A stretch of DNA of 64,000 nucleotides, from positions 1 to 64,000 of the forward strand of contig NZ_JAELUG010000007.1 in the NCBI RefSeq assembly GCF_016429255.1, in the 5' to 3' direction. The notes under the pieces are model-generated. The model searched no databases. It was given only the letters and a program-made list of their open reading frames with translations, and was not told where the DNA came from. The DNA is from Rhizobium sp. ASV8 (lineage in GTDB: Bacteria; Pseudomonadota; Alphaproteobacteria; Rhizobiales; Rhizobiaceae). Below, one piece after another: positions 44,561 through 57,329 of this stretch. The position numbers were made by a program, and so were the translations under genes. Every line of letters starts with the position of its first letter. Position 1 is the first letter of the stretch.

Positions 44561-46435
44561 TCAGCCCGCCAGATCCAGAGAAGCCGTCGCATAGGCTTCG
44601 AGCGTCAACCGTCTGTCCCCCGGGTGTTTCATCAGTCGGAACTCGCCAAGCCCGATCTCCTGCGGGCGAGGGGTGATGTTGACCAGGTGGAGTTGTCGCG
44701 ATAGCCCGAGAGTTCCGGTGATGAAGGCGAGAACTGCGGTCGGATCGGATGAGAGGCATTCCCGCCAGTTGCGGCCCGCAAGCCGAGACAGGGTGGAGAC
44801 TGCAGCAAAGAGCGGCCGTGGCGTTCCGGGCGCCGAGGGTTCATCCTCTGCAGCGATCACCCCGAAGGTCCCGGTTAGCGCCGAAAGCGTCAGGCATTCC
44901 AATCCGGCATCGAGGATGCGAGCAGCATAGCCAAATGCGAAGGCATTGCCGAAACGCGCATTGTGCCGTGGATCTTCATTGGCCATGGCGATGCGCCCGC
45001 CGTACGGATTGTCCATGGTCCGGCTGCCATACGGGTTCTGTCGCATCGGTATCGTCGAAGGGCCGATGCGGTAGGGCTTGTCGCCGTAGATGCTGCGCAC
45101 CGAGCGCGTGATGAAGGGAAGTGCTTCCAGCGTTTGCATGACGCTGAGATCGTCGGCTGCATGCACGATCGGATTGGTGCAGTGGGTGATGAATGCAAGC
45201 ATGTCCGCGGGAACGCGTTTGCGATTGAGCTCGGTAAAATAGCTCAGCATGCCGCCGCCAAGACGCATATCGACAAAGGTGGCGCGAGCGGCTGCATAGA
45301 CTTCTTCGAGAGGCGGGCATTCAGGCCACTTGCTGCCCGGCGGCGTTGATTGCCGGTCAACCGACGGTGATATCACCAAGGCATCGGGCTTGAAGCCCGC
45401 ATCTCGCATAAAATTGGCGATTTGCTGCGTTTCAGCAAAAGGGGGAAGACGGCACGGCAAGGCGATTTCCACGGTTGATCGCCCGGTATGACCTGCTGCA
45501 ATGGCCGCAAACGACTTGAGTGCATCGATGCCGTGTCCCGCGCCGGGATCGAAATGAAACAGAAGCTCCTGCGGCGCGATTTCACGCAGCCGGTCGCGGG
45601 CTAGAAGGGTGGCCTCGGCGTCCTCGGGCGTGATCAGAAGCGCGATTGCCGGCATCGTACCGGACCTGTCTCCGAGGCTCAGCGTGATCGGACGCGCAGC
45701 GGTCGCCGGCGTGCGCGTCGAGCGCCGCATGTCGCCAAGGGTGAGAACGACGCGTTGCCCCACCCGATCGCCGGCGGGAAGATGATAGGGCCACGGCAAG
45801 GCGAGGGGGCGAACATAGGTCTTATAGGAGGCATCGGACCAGTTGCGCTGGTCTTCCATTTCGAAAGTATCGCCCTCCATGCGGCACTCGGCCGTGATAT
45901 GCGGTGAGACGCTATGGGTAATTGCGCGCATGTCCTTGAAGGGCTGCCAAGGCTCGATAAGGTCGGGAAAATGTGTGTCCTCGTGCGAACCATCGACATG
46001 CTCGACGGACACCGGCATGCCAGCAACCCCGATGATCGGATGCAGGATACAAAAGCCGCAGCGGTTGGTTTCGAACCCGGTTGCGGAATGTGCTTCCGCT
46101 TCAAAGACCAGCACTTCGCCCTCTTCGGCAGCAATTCTCACCTCGATCGCCAGCTCTGTGTCAAAAGGCCCCGCGCAGCGCGCAATGTAGGTTACCGAAA
46201 AGCCGCCCTCACGCTGATCGATCCGCAGATCGTCGATGCGAGGCGCATAGGTGCCCCAGTCCCGATCGCGAACCAGATAGGAAACGGCTCGCAAAACTTC
46301 GGCGCCATCATAGCAAATGGTCCGCAGGTTCCCGTCCTTGAAATCCGCGGTGAGCAGGCCTGCCGTCAATCGTGTGGGGGACGTTGCCGTCTCGCGCGTG
46401 CCGTAGAGCTGAAACGGATCGATCTTGGTCGTCAT
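44561..46435 (-). CDS. apnL: D-apionolactonase (ApnL-like)
   Basis: 624 residues, cytoplasmic, with no common domain name that I recognise; it starts MTTKIDPFQLYGTRETATSP, and the C-terminal half has blocks such as RIGPSTIPMRQNPYGSRTMD and NPYGGRIAMANEDPRHNARF. Its size and position match ApnL, the lactonase that opens D-apionolactone to D-apionate in described apiose pathways. Its ATG overlaps the stop of the Gfo/Idh-type dehydrogenase gene by four bases, and that enzyme would make the lactone. It is the last gene of the central unit. The assignment leans strongly on context. Confidence 0.7.
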   Translation of the reverse strand: MTTKIDPFQLYGTRETATSPTRLTAGLLTADFKDGNLRTICYDGAEVLRAVSYLVRDRDWGTYAPRIDDLRIDQREGGFSVTYIARCAGPFDTELAIEVRIAAEEGEVLVFEAEAHSATGFETNRCGFCILHPIIGVAGMPVSVEHVDGSHEDTHFPDLIEPWQPFKDMRAITHSVSPHITAECRMEGDTFEMEDQRNWSDASYKTYVRPLALPWPYHLPAGDRVGQRVVLTLGDMRRSTRTPATAARPITLSLGDRSGTMPAIALLITPEDAEATLLARDRLREIAPQELLFHFDPGAGHGIDALKSFAAIAAGHTGRSTVEIALPCRLPPFAETQQIANFMRDAGFKPDALVISPSVDRQSTPPGSKWPECPPLEEVYAAARATFVDMRLGGGMLSYFTELNRKRVPADMLAFITHCTNPIVHAADDLSVMQTLEALPFITRSVRSIYGDKPYRIGPSTIPMRQNPYGSRTMDNPYGGRIAMANEDPRHNARFGNAFAFGYAARILDAGLECLTLSALTGTFGVIAAEDEPSAPGTPRPLFAAVSTLSRLAGRNWRECLSSDPTAVLAFITGTLGLSRQLHLVNITPRPQEIGLGEFRLMKHPGDRRLTLEAYATASLDLAG

Positions 46436-47466
46436 TGCAGCAATGCTCCGATATCGACCGTACGTCCGCTCGCTGCACTATCGTAGGCCGCTTCGACAAG
46501 CGCGAGCGTTTTGAGATTGTCTGCTCCGGACGTGGATGTCTCGGTGCCGTCTGCCAGACGGTCCGCCCAATGCTGCTGGATCGCCAGAACGCTTTCCTGG
46601 ATATTGTGCCAGGGGCGCGACGCCCAGGAGAGAAGCTCTGGCGAGACATCGGAGATCGCAACGCCATCGGGTCCGGTAACCTCGAGACGATAGCCCTGCG
46701 ACAGCCTGATCGAACCCTTCGTGCCGTCGAGTTCAATCAGCGTTTCCGGGAAGGGCTCCGTGGAAAGCCTGGAGGCATAGCTGACGTCGACGATCGATGT
46801 CGCGCCGCTCTCGTGGTCGAGCAGGATCGTGGCGACATCCTCGCCCTTGATCGCCGGATTGACCCGCTTCGTGCGGGCCGTCAGCGTGGCGACATCACCG
46901 AGAATGAAGCGGGCGATGTCGAGCGTATGGATGCCGAGATCCTCGATGATGAAGCGCTCGCCTTCGGCAAGATAGGGCTGGCCGGAGAAAACATCAAAGC
47001 CGGACCGGAAGGAGAAACGGCCCCAGAAGGGCTCGCCGATCGCACCCGATCGGAGAACCGTCTTGACCGCCTGGATGGGCGTCTGCCAGCGGAAATTCTC
47101 ATGCACCATCAGCGGCACGCCGGCCTGGGCGCAGAAGGCAACCATTGCCTTGGCATCGCTCAGGGTCTTTGCAAAGGGCTTCTGGCAGATCGCCGGGACT
47201 TTATGGGAAGCCGCCATTTCCACCAGAGCGCGGTGACTTGCCACCGTCGTTGCGATGTCGACAAAATCGAAGCCGCCATCCGCAAACATGGCCGCAGCAT
47301 CACCATAGCGACGCTCGATGCCGAACTGGTCGCCGACGAGCTTCAGTCGCTCGGGGTCCCGGTCGCAGATCGCGACGATTTGAGCACCCTTCACGTCCTG
47401 CCACGCGTGCATCTGATTGATTGCGAAGAAACCGCAACCGATCAACGCACCTTTGAGTTCCACCAT
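46432..47466 (-). CDS. apsD: D-apiose dehydrogenase (ApsD-like, Gfo/Idh/MocA family)
   Basis: 344 residues. N-terminal Rossmann domain (GALIGCGFFAINQMHAW, CDRDPERL) with QKPF (95-98) in place of the common EKP. The C-terminal GFO_IDH domain includes the substrate loop EDLGIHTLDIARFILGDVA with the family catalytic His. ApsD oxidises D-apiose to D-apionolactone with NAD+. It lies between an RbsC-type permease gene (one base gap) and the apnL-like gene (ATGA overlap). Any sugar dehydrogenase of this family would look alike, so specificity is inferred from the surrounding apionate genes. Confidence 0.75.
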   Translation of the reverse strand: MVELKGALIGCGFFAINQMHAWQDVKGAQIVAICDRDPERLKLVGDQFGIERRYGDAAAMFADGGFDFVDIATTVASHRALVEMAASHKVPAICQKPFAKTLSDAKAMVAFCAQAGVPLMVHENFRWQTPIQAVKTVLRSGAIGEPFWGRFSFRSGFDVFSGQPYLAEGERFIIEDLGIHTLDIARFILGDVATLTARTKRVNPAIKGEDVATILLDHESGATSIVDVSYASRLSTEPFPETLIELDGTKGSIRLSQGYRLEVTGPDGVAISDVSPELLSWASRPWHNIQESVLAIQQHWADRLADGTETSTSGADNLKTLALVEAAYDSAASGRTVDIGALLQ

Positions 47467-47467
47467 T

Positions 47468-48528
47468 TCAACCTGCCTTTGCCATTTGCATGAGAGTGAC
47501 GCGCTGCTGCAGGCGTCGCTGCGCCTGGTCCACGACCACAGCGATGATGATGACCAGCCCCTTGATGACCATCTGCCAGAAGGATGACACGCCCATCATC
47601 ACCAAGCCGTCGGAAAGGATGCCGATGACGAAGGCGCCGATGATAGTGCCGCCTATGGTGCCGCGACCGCCCGACATGGAGGTGCCGCCAAGTACTGCTG
47701 CGGCAATCGCATTCAGTTCGAAACTTTCACCCGTTGCGGGATGCGCCGCCATCAGCTCCGACGAAATGACGATGCCGACGATGGCGGCACACAGGCCGGA
47801 GAACATATAGACGAAGATCTTGACCACATCGACGCGAATGCCGGACATGCGCGCTGCGCGCTCGTTTCCGCCGACGGCGAAGATGTGCCGGCCAATCGGC
47901 GTCGAGCGAGAAACGTAGGCAGCGATCAGCGCCAGAACGATCAGGATCCAGATCGAAACCGGCAGGCCGAACAGGCGTCCGGCGCCGAAAACGTCGAAAC
48001 CGGTCGTGTCATATTCCGCCCGCCCGATCAGGTTCGGAAAGGTCTGGCCGTCCGAAGACAGGAGCGCCAGGCCGCGGGCGACGTAGAGCGTTCCAAGGGT
48101 CGCGATGAAGGGTGCGACGGTGAGCTTGGTGATGAGCAGGCCGTTGATGAGCCCGATCAGCAGCCCGACGGCAAGGGTGATGAGGATGATCTCGTAGATG
48201 TTGAAGTAGACGGTATAGCCGATCGGCAGCTCGACGCCGTTGAGAATGAGGGCGCCGGCCACCATGCCGCAAAGTCCGACGATCGAACCCACGGAGAGGT
48301 CAATGCCGCCGGTCACGATTACGAAGGTCATGCCCATGGCGAGAAAGGCGTTGAGCGCCACGTGTTTCGACATCAGGATGATGTTGGCGGTCGAGGTGAA
48401 GTTCGGCGCGAAGATCGCAAAGAAGATGATCACCGCAAAGAGCGCAATGAAAGTCCTGAGCTTCATCAATGTCAGGAGGACGGAGCCGTTCGAGCTTTTG
48501 GCCGCAAAGGCGGAGGATGTGTCTGCCG

Positions 48529-48532
<4 letters not shown>
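47468..48532 (-). CDS. Ribose-type sugar ABC permease (RbsC-like)
   Basis: 354 residues with eight to ten helices and the CUT2 permease pattern (NIILMSKHVALNAFLAMGMT, VIVTGGIDLSVGSIVGLCGM, FELNAIAAAVLGGTSMSGGR). CUT2 transporters take up monosaccharides; solute-binding proteins of this class have been linked to D-apiose uptake in other bacteria. It overlaps the RbsA-type gene by four bases and precedes the apsD-like gene by one base, tying uptake directly to oxidation. Confidence 0.93.
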
Positions 48533-50078
<1,546 letters not shown>

Positions 50079-50082
<4 letters not shown>

Positions 50083-50723
50083 TGGCCCAAAGTCAGCGCC
50101 GAAGGCGTTATCAGCGGCAACTGTCCGGGGGCGGGTTGGGGGAACGCGCCCGTGACACTGATCGACTTGCCGACGAGACCGTCACGGGGCAAGGCGGCAA
50201 GAAAGGACGCATTGGCCTTCTCATTGAAAGCCTTGCCGAACTGCGCCCATTCGATCTGGTTCTTGAAACTGTTGAAATCGACGAACTCAAGCGCATCGCG
50301 AATTGCCGTTCCGCGGATGGCAGGCCCGATCTGGATCTTCGCGTCGGGTTTGCCATCGCCATCGACGTCCACATCCACTGTGGCAGCGCGAGATGTCGTA
50401 TCCGCCGCCACGATCCTGCCGCTGAGTTTCACGGCATAGGTCCATGGTGAGCCGGACTGCTTGCGCGGATTGCCGAATTTGGCTCCGGCTTCATCCGGGC
50501 TTGCGGCAGCGAGTTGCTGCACCGCTTTCAGGTCGCCGGCGCGCCTATCAAGATCCGGTATCGCCTGCGACTGCCAGATCGCATCGACCCTGGCAGCCGG
50601 ATCGAAAGCGCTCTTTGCTTCCGCTGCAGCTTTTTCTTCGGCGGACGGCGTCTTGACGATCTTGCATCCGGGCAGTGCTGTGGCCAGCATGATGGCCGCA
50701 ATCACCCCAACGATCCTCGCCAT
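50079..50723 (-). CDS. DUF2291 lipoprotein of the CUT2 importer
   Basis: 214 residues from an ATG behind GAGG. Lipoprotein signal with LPGC ending at Cys20 (IMLATALPGCKIV). The rest is a DUF2291 domain (AVKLSGRIVAADTTSRAATV, DVDVDGDGKPDAKIQIGPAI, GLVGKSISVTGAF). DUF2291 genes regularly sit between rbsB- and rbsA-type genes in rhizobial sugar operons and are thought to be accessory periplasmic parts of the transporter; their role is unproven. ATGA overlap with the ATPase gene. Confidence 0.82.
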
Positions 50724-50798
50724 GCAATGCACCTCAATTTCTCGATGAAACAATGCGGAGAGCGTGATGCACGCTCTCCGCCGCTGCATGGGTTGCCG

Positions 50799-52648
<1,850 letters not shown>

Positions 52649-52686
52649 ATTGGTACCTCGTTCACTTTCAGATTGTGGTAGCGCAA

Positions 52687-52699
52687 GTGGTATGATGAG
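52687..52699 (-). promoter_or_regulatory. Apiose-regulon operator, copy B
   Basis: On the minus strand CTCATCATACCAC followed by TTGCGC, between the oiaK-like stop and the apnO-like start. It differs from copy A only in the last base. It gives the central unit its own regulated promoter. Confidence 0.65.
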
Positions 52700-52732
52700 T
52701 CAATGAGCATGCCATCGGATTGATGCGGGAGG

Positions 52733-54067
52733 CTAGGATGCCCTGCCGGCCCGGATTTGCGCGAAATAGTCGTCGGTCCCTACCTGCCCGCCCTTCAATG
52801 CGATCTGCAGGCCGTTGGTGGGCGCGTAGCCGCCATGGGCAGAGCACAGCGGCGATCCAGGCGTTTGCGGCAATGGAAGAAGCGTCGTCAGTGCCTCGAC
52901 ACGGAGTTCCTTCAGAGCGTGGCTCGATGTATCTCCGCCGGCAATAACGGCGCGACCGAGGTTTTCCTGCTCGATCAATCGCCGGAGTATGGTTCCCAGC
53001 GCCTGACCGAGATGGTGGCGAGCGCCGGGTATGCGGTCGATGTCGCCGCCGCGGTCGGCCGAAGGGCCGAGCGCGGTGTGAAGAATGACGCTGCGGCCAG
53101 CCTTCAGACTGGCCATGCCTGTCGCGACGGCTGCATCCAGTGTCTGCGCGGCATGCTCGCCGATAAGCGCCAACGGGTCGAGATCCACACAGTCGAAGCC
53201 TTCAGCCATGGCGTGACGGATTTGCCGCTCCGTCGTCGGCGATACGCTGCCGGAGACGACCGCCAGGCGATCGACCTTGCCCGGGCTTGGGAAATCCGGC
53301 TTTTCGCCGATTAGGCCTGCGTTGCGCCAGACATTGAAAAGGGCATATTCAATGCCGGAGGAGCCGGCGACGAAGGCGTTGCCTTTGCTCGCAAGGCGCC
53401 AGAGCTGGTGACCGGCTGCGGCCTGCGTTTCCGGACCGTCGACGTCAAGCAGCAGGATGGTTTCGCCGGCTGCGGCCAGTTTGTCGATCCGCTCGTCGGC
53501 ATCGGCTGCGCGGATCGTGACGAGGTCGGCCAGACCAACGTGAAGAGATGTTTGCTTGCTCAGATGCGCGGCCAGATCGGCCTCATCCATCGGTGTGACC
53601 GGATGGCGGCTCATGACCGGATGCCGGTCGATCCGGAACACTCGGCCCTGATAGGCCGCAAAGAGATGGCCGAAGGCGGTGTAGCGCTTCAGCTGGGGCG
53701 CCCCGACGATGACGGGCACGACGGATTGCTCAAAAAGCGCCTTGCCGATCTCGATCGCTTTGCCGATGCTCCCGACCCTCGGGCTGGAATCGAAGGTCGA
53801 GCAGACCTTGTAGTGGCAGATGGGGGCATCAAGGCCCCGAAGCCATTTGAATTGAGGCGTCAGACGCTCGTCCATCCATTGCGGTGTTTCGCTGCGGCTA
53901 GTGCCGGCAACACCGATGGCGCGGCAGTCCTTGAACCGCTCCAGGATGGCCTCGTCTGGAATGCCAAGGAAGAGGGCAGTCGGTACGCCATTGGAGGCAA
54001 GGGCCTCCATGACGTCGGTCGAACCGGTGAAATCGTCGCCATAATAGCTGAGAAGAAGTTTGGACAT
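52733..54067 (-). CDS. oiaK: 3-oxo-isoapionate kinase (OiaK-like, DUF1537 family)
   Basis: 444 residues. The N-terminal four-carbon-acid kinase domain starts LLLSYYGDDFTGSTDVMEAL with the family DDFTGS motif; the C-terminal nucleotide-binding domain has VVSGSVSPTTERQI and IAGGDTSSHALKELRV. DUF1537 kinases phosphorylate sugar acids; OiaK makes 3-oxo-isoapionate 4-phosphate. It lies five bases behind the RuBisCO-like gene, whose product uses that phosphate. Together with the apnO-like gene downstream this fixes the role well. Confidence 0.85.
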   Translation of the reverse strand: MSKLLLSYYGDDFTGSTDVMEALASNGVPTALFLGIPDEAILERFKDCRAIGVAGTSRSETPQWMDERLTPQFKWLRGLDAPICHYKVCSTFDSSPRVGSIGKAIEIGKALFEQSVVPVIVGAPQLKRYTAFGHLFAAYQGRVFRIDRHPVMSRHPVTPMDEADLAAHLSKQTSLHVGLADLVTIRAADADERIDKLAAAGETILLLDVDGPETQAAAGHQLWRLASKGNAFVAGSSGIEYALFNVWRNAGLIGEKPDFPSPGKVDRLAVVSGSVSPTTERQIRHAMAEGFDCVDLDPLALIGEHAAQTLDAAVATGMASLKAGRSVILHTALGPSADRGGDIDRIPGARHHLGQALGTILRRLIEQENLGRAVIAGGDTSSHALKELRVEALTTLLPLPQTPGSPLCSAHGGYAPTNGLQIALKGGQVGTDDYFAQIRAGRAS

Positions 54068-54072
54068 CGCTC

Positions 54073-55332
54073 TCAGGCGTCCTTGCCGTCGCTGAATTTC
54101 GCAATCGAGGCGGCGAGTTCCGGATGGTCCCTGGCATAGTCGGAGAGCGGAATGTCGGATACCGCTGCCCGCCAGGCCTGCTGAATGGCGCGAACGCCGG
54201 CAGCAGGCCCGAAAGGATGGCTGACGATGCCGCCGCCGCAGAGATAGAGAAGATCCGTGGTTCTGCCTGTGCGCTGATAGGTTTCAGGCGCCTGGCCGCC
54301 CCATTGGCCGGAGCCTGCAACGGGAAGCGGGCAGTCGGATGGATCAAAGAGCGGCGTGCTGATGGCCTTGAAGGACTCGACGAAACTGTCGTCCGGCTCC
54401 CAGTATTTGACCCTGATGCCGTTGATCTGAAACTGATCGACGCCGAGAAGGCGCCAGAACTGCTGGTAGACCTTGAAATCCATACCGGCGCCGGGATGGC
54501 GGGTCAGCACATCCCAGCCATTGCGATGCGCATGCAGAACCAGCCCCGACCGCTTGCGCAGGAAACTCATGCCACCGAAGCCGATCGAATTGATATTGAC
54601 GACGGCGCAATTGCCGCCGGCCTTTAGCACCAGATCGTGATTGCGCATCATCTCGTCGGGATCGGCATGTGAAATGCCGAAGGCATACATCACCTTCTTG
54701 CCCGTCTTTTGTTCGTGATCGAGGATGAGCGGCATGATGGCCTCGACGCGCTCCTTAAGCGGCGAGTAGGCGGGGCCCATCAGCTTTTCGTCATCCTTGA
54801 TGAAATCGACGCCGGAGCCGATCAATTCGCCAACAAGCGCGGCCGTTTCCGCCGGCCGCAGGCCGAGCGCCGGCTTGACGATGGTGCCGATAATCGGCCG
54901 TCCACTGACGCCGGTCAGACGCAGACTGCCGGCAATGCCGAACTGCGGGCCGGGATGGGCGTCTCGGAAGGCCGCGGGCAGCTTCATGTCGACGATGCGT
55001 ATGCCGGTCATGCCCTTGATCGAAAAGACGCCGCCGATTGCAATCGTCATCAGCGCGGACAGGTCGGTCCCGATCGCGTCCAGCGGAAAGGCGATGTCGA
55101 CATCGGCCCTGTGGATCGGGCCTTCTCCATCGCGAAGTTCCGGCCAGGTGGGGTGCTCTTTGTCGGGCAGGGGACGGATCGCCGTAACGCGCGCCGCCAC
55201 GCGCGCTTTGAGCTCCTCCGTTTCACCGGGAACGGCGACGAAGGTGCCGGTCGACTGATCGCTGGCGATCTTGCGGGCCATGGCCTCGATGTCGCCGGGC
55301 GTTTCGATACGATAGGTGATGATGATGCTCAT
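54073..55332 (-). CDS. oiaX: RuBisCO-like protein: 3-oxo-isoapionate-4-phosphate transcarboxylase/hydrolase (OiaX-like)
   Basis: 419 residues of the RuBisCO large-subunit superfamily, form-IV (RuBisCO-like) by divergence and context. The active-site Lys153 (IVKPALGL) and the carbamylated-lysine/metal motif Lys179-Asp-Asp-Glu182 (DFIKDDEKL) are intact, so it should be catalytically competent. OiaX cleaves 3-oxo-isoapionate 4-phosphate to 3-phosphoglycerate and glycolate. It is the first gene of the two-gene unit with the kinase, divergent from the GntR gene with the operator motif between them. It is not a CO2-fixing RuBisCO: no small subunit or phosphoribulokinase is present. Confidence 0.88.
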   Translation of the reverse strand: MSIIITYRIETPGDIEAMARKIASDQSTGTFVAVPGETEELKARVAARVTAIRPLPDKEHPTWPELRDGEGPIHRADVDIAFPLDAIGTDLSALMTIAIGGVFSIKGMTGIRIVDMKLPAAFRDAHPGPQFGIAGSLRLTGVSGRPIIGTIVKPALGLRPAETAALVGELIGSGVDFIKDDEKLMGPAYSPLKERVEAIMPLILDHEQKTGKKVMYAFGISHADPDEMMRNHDLVLKAGGNCAVVNINSIGFGGMSFLRKRSGLVLHAHRNGWDVLTRHPGAGMDFKVYQQFWRLLGVDQFQINGIRVKYWEPDDSFVESFKAISTPLFDPSDCPLPVAGSGQWGGQAPETYQRTGRTTDLLYLCGGGIVSHPFGPAAGVRAIQQAWRAAVSDIPLSDYARDHPELAASIAKFSDGKDA

Positions 55333-55387
55333 AAGAGACCGATTACTCCTCTCGCCGATGATTTTTCACATGGCGTCAACTGGTAAT

Positions 55388-55400
55388 CTGGTATAATGAG
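55388..55400 (-). promoter_or_regulatory. Apiose-regulon operator, copy C
   Basis: On the minus strand CTCATTATACCAG in the divergent region between the oiaX-like gene and the GntR gene. It matches copies A and B except for one T/C change and, relative to B, the last base. It is symmetrical in outline (CT..T...A..AG), as expected for a GntR dimer. Confidence 0.65.
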
Positions 55401-55498
55401 TATTCCAATTTCCGCAATGGTTTTTTTGCCGGCATTTGGGAACAGCTTTCGAATGGGCTTCCGTCACGGCATCAAAAATGCATAAGGGAGAGGAAGCT

Positions 55499-56221
55499 TT
55501 GAGAAAGCGGGGGGCCATGGGCGAGCCAGTCGAGCAGATCGTACGTCGAAAGCTATCGGATGAGGTATTTGATCGGCTTGAGCGGTTGATCACATCGGGA
55601 GAATTGAAGCCCGGCGACGAGATGCCGTCCGAGCGCGTTCTGATGGAACGCTTCGGCGTTGGACGCCCCGCCATCCGTGAGGCCATGCAGGCTCTTGCGA
55701 AGATGGGTCTCGTCAACATTTCGCATGGCGAGCGTGCGAAGGTCCTTCAACTCACTGCAAAATCGATTTTCCGACAGGTCGATCTGACAGCGAAGATCAT
55801 GCTGTCCCAGTCGTCGGATTCACTCGAGCAGCTAAAGAGCGCACGCATTTTCTTCGAGCGCGGGATGGCGCGCGAGGCAGCCATGCGCACAACTCCCAAG
55901 GATGTCGACGACCTTCACGCGATTATTGAACGCCAGCGCGCCTCGCTCGGGCATGCGGAGGACTTCATTTCGGCCGATATGCAGTTTCATACGCGTATTG
56001 CCCAGATTTCCGGCAATCCGATCTTCTCGGCGGTCAGTGAAGCCATGCTGGCATGGTTGAAGACCTATCATACGGACATGCTGATCTGGACGGGCAAGGA
56101 AAAGCTTACGCTCGTCGAACACGAGGAAATCCTCGCACATCTTGCAGAAAATGATGCTGATGCGGCCGAGCAAGCGATGCTCAGGCATCTTGAACGATCG
56201 CGATCACTCTATACAAAATAA
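55499..56221 (+). CDS. GntR-family regulator, FCD/NanR-like, of the apiose locus
   Basis: About 240 residues from TTG 55499, chosen for AGGGAGAGG upstream; ATG 55478 or the frame start at 55436 are alternatives. The N-terminal winged helix begins VRRKLSDEVFDRLERLITSG and contains MPSERVLMERFGVGRPAIRE, the NanR/DgoR-like signature. The FCD domain has the expected Asp/His metal site (DMQFHTRIAQISGNP, HEEILAHL, MLRHLERS). Divergent from the oiaX-like gene, it is the likely repressor acting at the three CTCATYATACCAS sites, lifted by apiose, apionate or a later intermediate. Confidence 0.88.
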   Translation: MRKRGAMGEPVEQIVRRKLSDEVFDRLERLITSGELKPGDEMPSERVLMERFGVGRPAIREAMQALAKMGLVNISHGERAKVLQLTAKSIFRQVDLTAKIMLSQSSDSLEQLKSARIFFERGMAREAAMRTTPKDVDDLHAIIERQRASLGHAEDFISADMQFHTRIAQISGNPIFSAVSEAMLAWLKTYHTDMLIWTGKEKLTLVEHEEILAHLAENDADAAEQAMLRHLERSRSLYTK

Positions 56222-56250
56222 CGCGGCTTTTATCGACATATTATGACGAC

Positions 56251-56724
56251 GTGTCGCCGCTAGCGACATACGCGGTGCTCCGGAGAAGGCTGCTCCAACA
56301 TGGCGACACGCCGCCGGTCCCGCGCATGATCTATACGCTTCCGGACGCACAGCGTTGGGATCGTGCGCCGGGTGTGACACTTATCGGCGACGCCGCGCAC
56401 CTGATGCCGCTATCGGGCGAGGGGGCGAACCTTGCAATGTTTGATGGTGCGGAGCTTGGAAAAGCGATTGCCGCACACCCTGGCGACATTGAAGCGGCAC
56501 TCTCCATCTACGAGGAGGCAATGTTCCCCCGAAGCGCGTCCGAAGCTGTCGACGCATACCAGATCCTGGATCTCTGCCTCGGTCATCGCGTACCCTTTGG
56601 GCTCGTCGATTTCTTCAACCGCGCACTTACTGGACAGCATGCGAAACCCACCGGCTCGCGAAAACCAGTGGGCTGCCATACACCTCCGGAACGCGTGAAT
56701 AAGTTCAGGTCCTGCCGGACCTGA
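56251..56724 (+). pseudogene. 5'-truncated FAD-dependent monooxygenase
   Basis: The frame encodes only the C-terminal third of a TetX/PHBH-like flavoprotein: GVTLIGDAAHLMPLSGEGAN is the FAD-binding DG/GD motif, followed by IEAALSIYEEAMFPRSASEA. The N-terminal GxGxxG domain and about 250 residues are missing, and the last 25 residues are out of family. No ribosome binding site precedes it. It lies 30 bases behind the GntR gene, at the boundary of the decayed region. Confidence 0.65.
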
Positions 56725-57329
56725 CCTAGATGCCTTAGCCGCGACGCACGGCCGCGCATCGCCCTTTGGAACTCAGCTTCTCACAGTCTGAGGCGATTGT
56801 GGTCTGCGATGCGACCGATGAACTGTCTCTGCAACTCCCCAAGGCAATGGTTGGGGGAGCGCCTTCCGTTTCGTCTTCATCTATAACGTGCCGGTCGAGG
56901 CAAAGCGCGCCGCTATCGACGCGATTACCACATGCATTTCATTAGGGGCGTATAATCCCAAATCGGCATGCGGGTTCCACTTGAACGGATCGTCGAGGCG
57001 CATGATGCCCTGGGGACGAGAAGGTGACCGGCAAGACCCTGGTCGATGTAATCTAACGACCAACGTCAGCCTATTGTGATTTGTATCGACAAAAGACCCG
57101 GTCAATACCTGGAATTACCAAGGGTTATTGTAGTTCTCGGTGCAGAGATCCGGTGCTGATTTAAAACGTGCCAACACCGGCTCCTTGAGTTGGCACTCTC
57201 TGCCCAAAATCGATAATACGCCCAAAAATAGTCCGTTGACCGGATATAGCCGCAGACCTACACAGTTCGTCGACGGACCTGATCCAGAAGCAAACCTCCA
57301 CTCGGACGATAGCAATCCGGAGAAGGAAA
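56725..57329. other. Decayed region between gene remnants
   Basis: Apart from the quinone oxidoreductase remnant (56845-57057), it shows only an 8-bp inverted repeat (GTGCCAAC at 57168-57175, complement at 57189-57196) and no intact gene. Confidence 0.45.
56845..57057 (+). pseudogene. Remnant of a zinc-type quinone oxidoreductase C-terminus
   Basis: Three frames must be joined: FVFIYNVPVEAKRAAIDAIT, then MRVPLERIVEAHDALG (from about 56969), then KVTGKTLVDVI before a stop. Together they match the C-terminal end of MDR-type quinone oxidoreductases (VPLERIVEAHDAL...GKVLVDI). At least two frameshifts and loss of the remainder make it a clear pseudogene. Confidence 0.55.

Noticed and set aside
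54073..55332. Possible CO2-fixing RuBisCO
   Set aside because: No small-subunit or phosphoribulokinase gene is present, and the linked DUF1537 kinase and apionate genes indicate the RuBisCO-like transcarboxylase/hydrolase.
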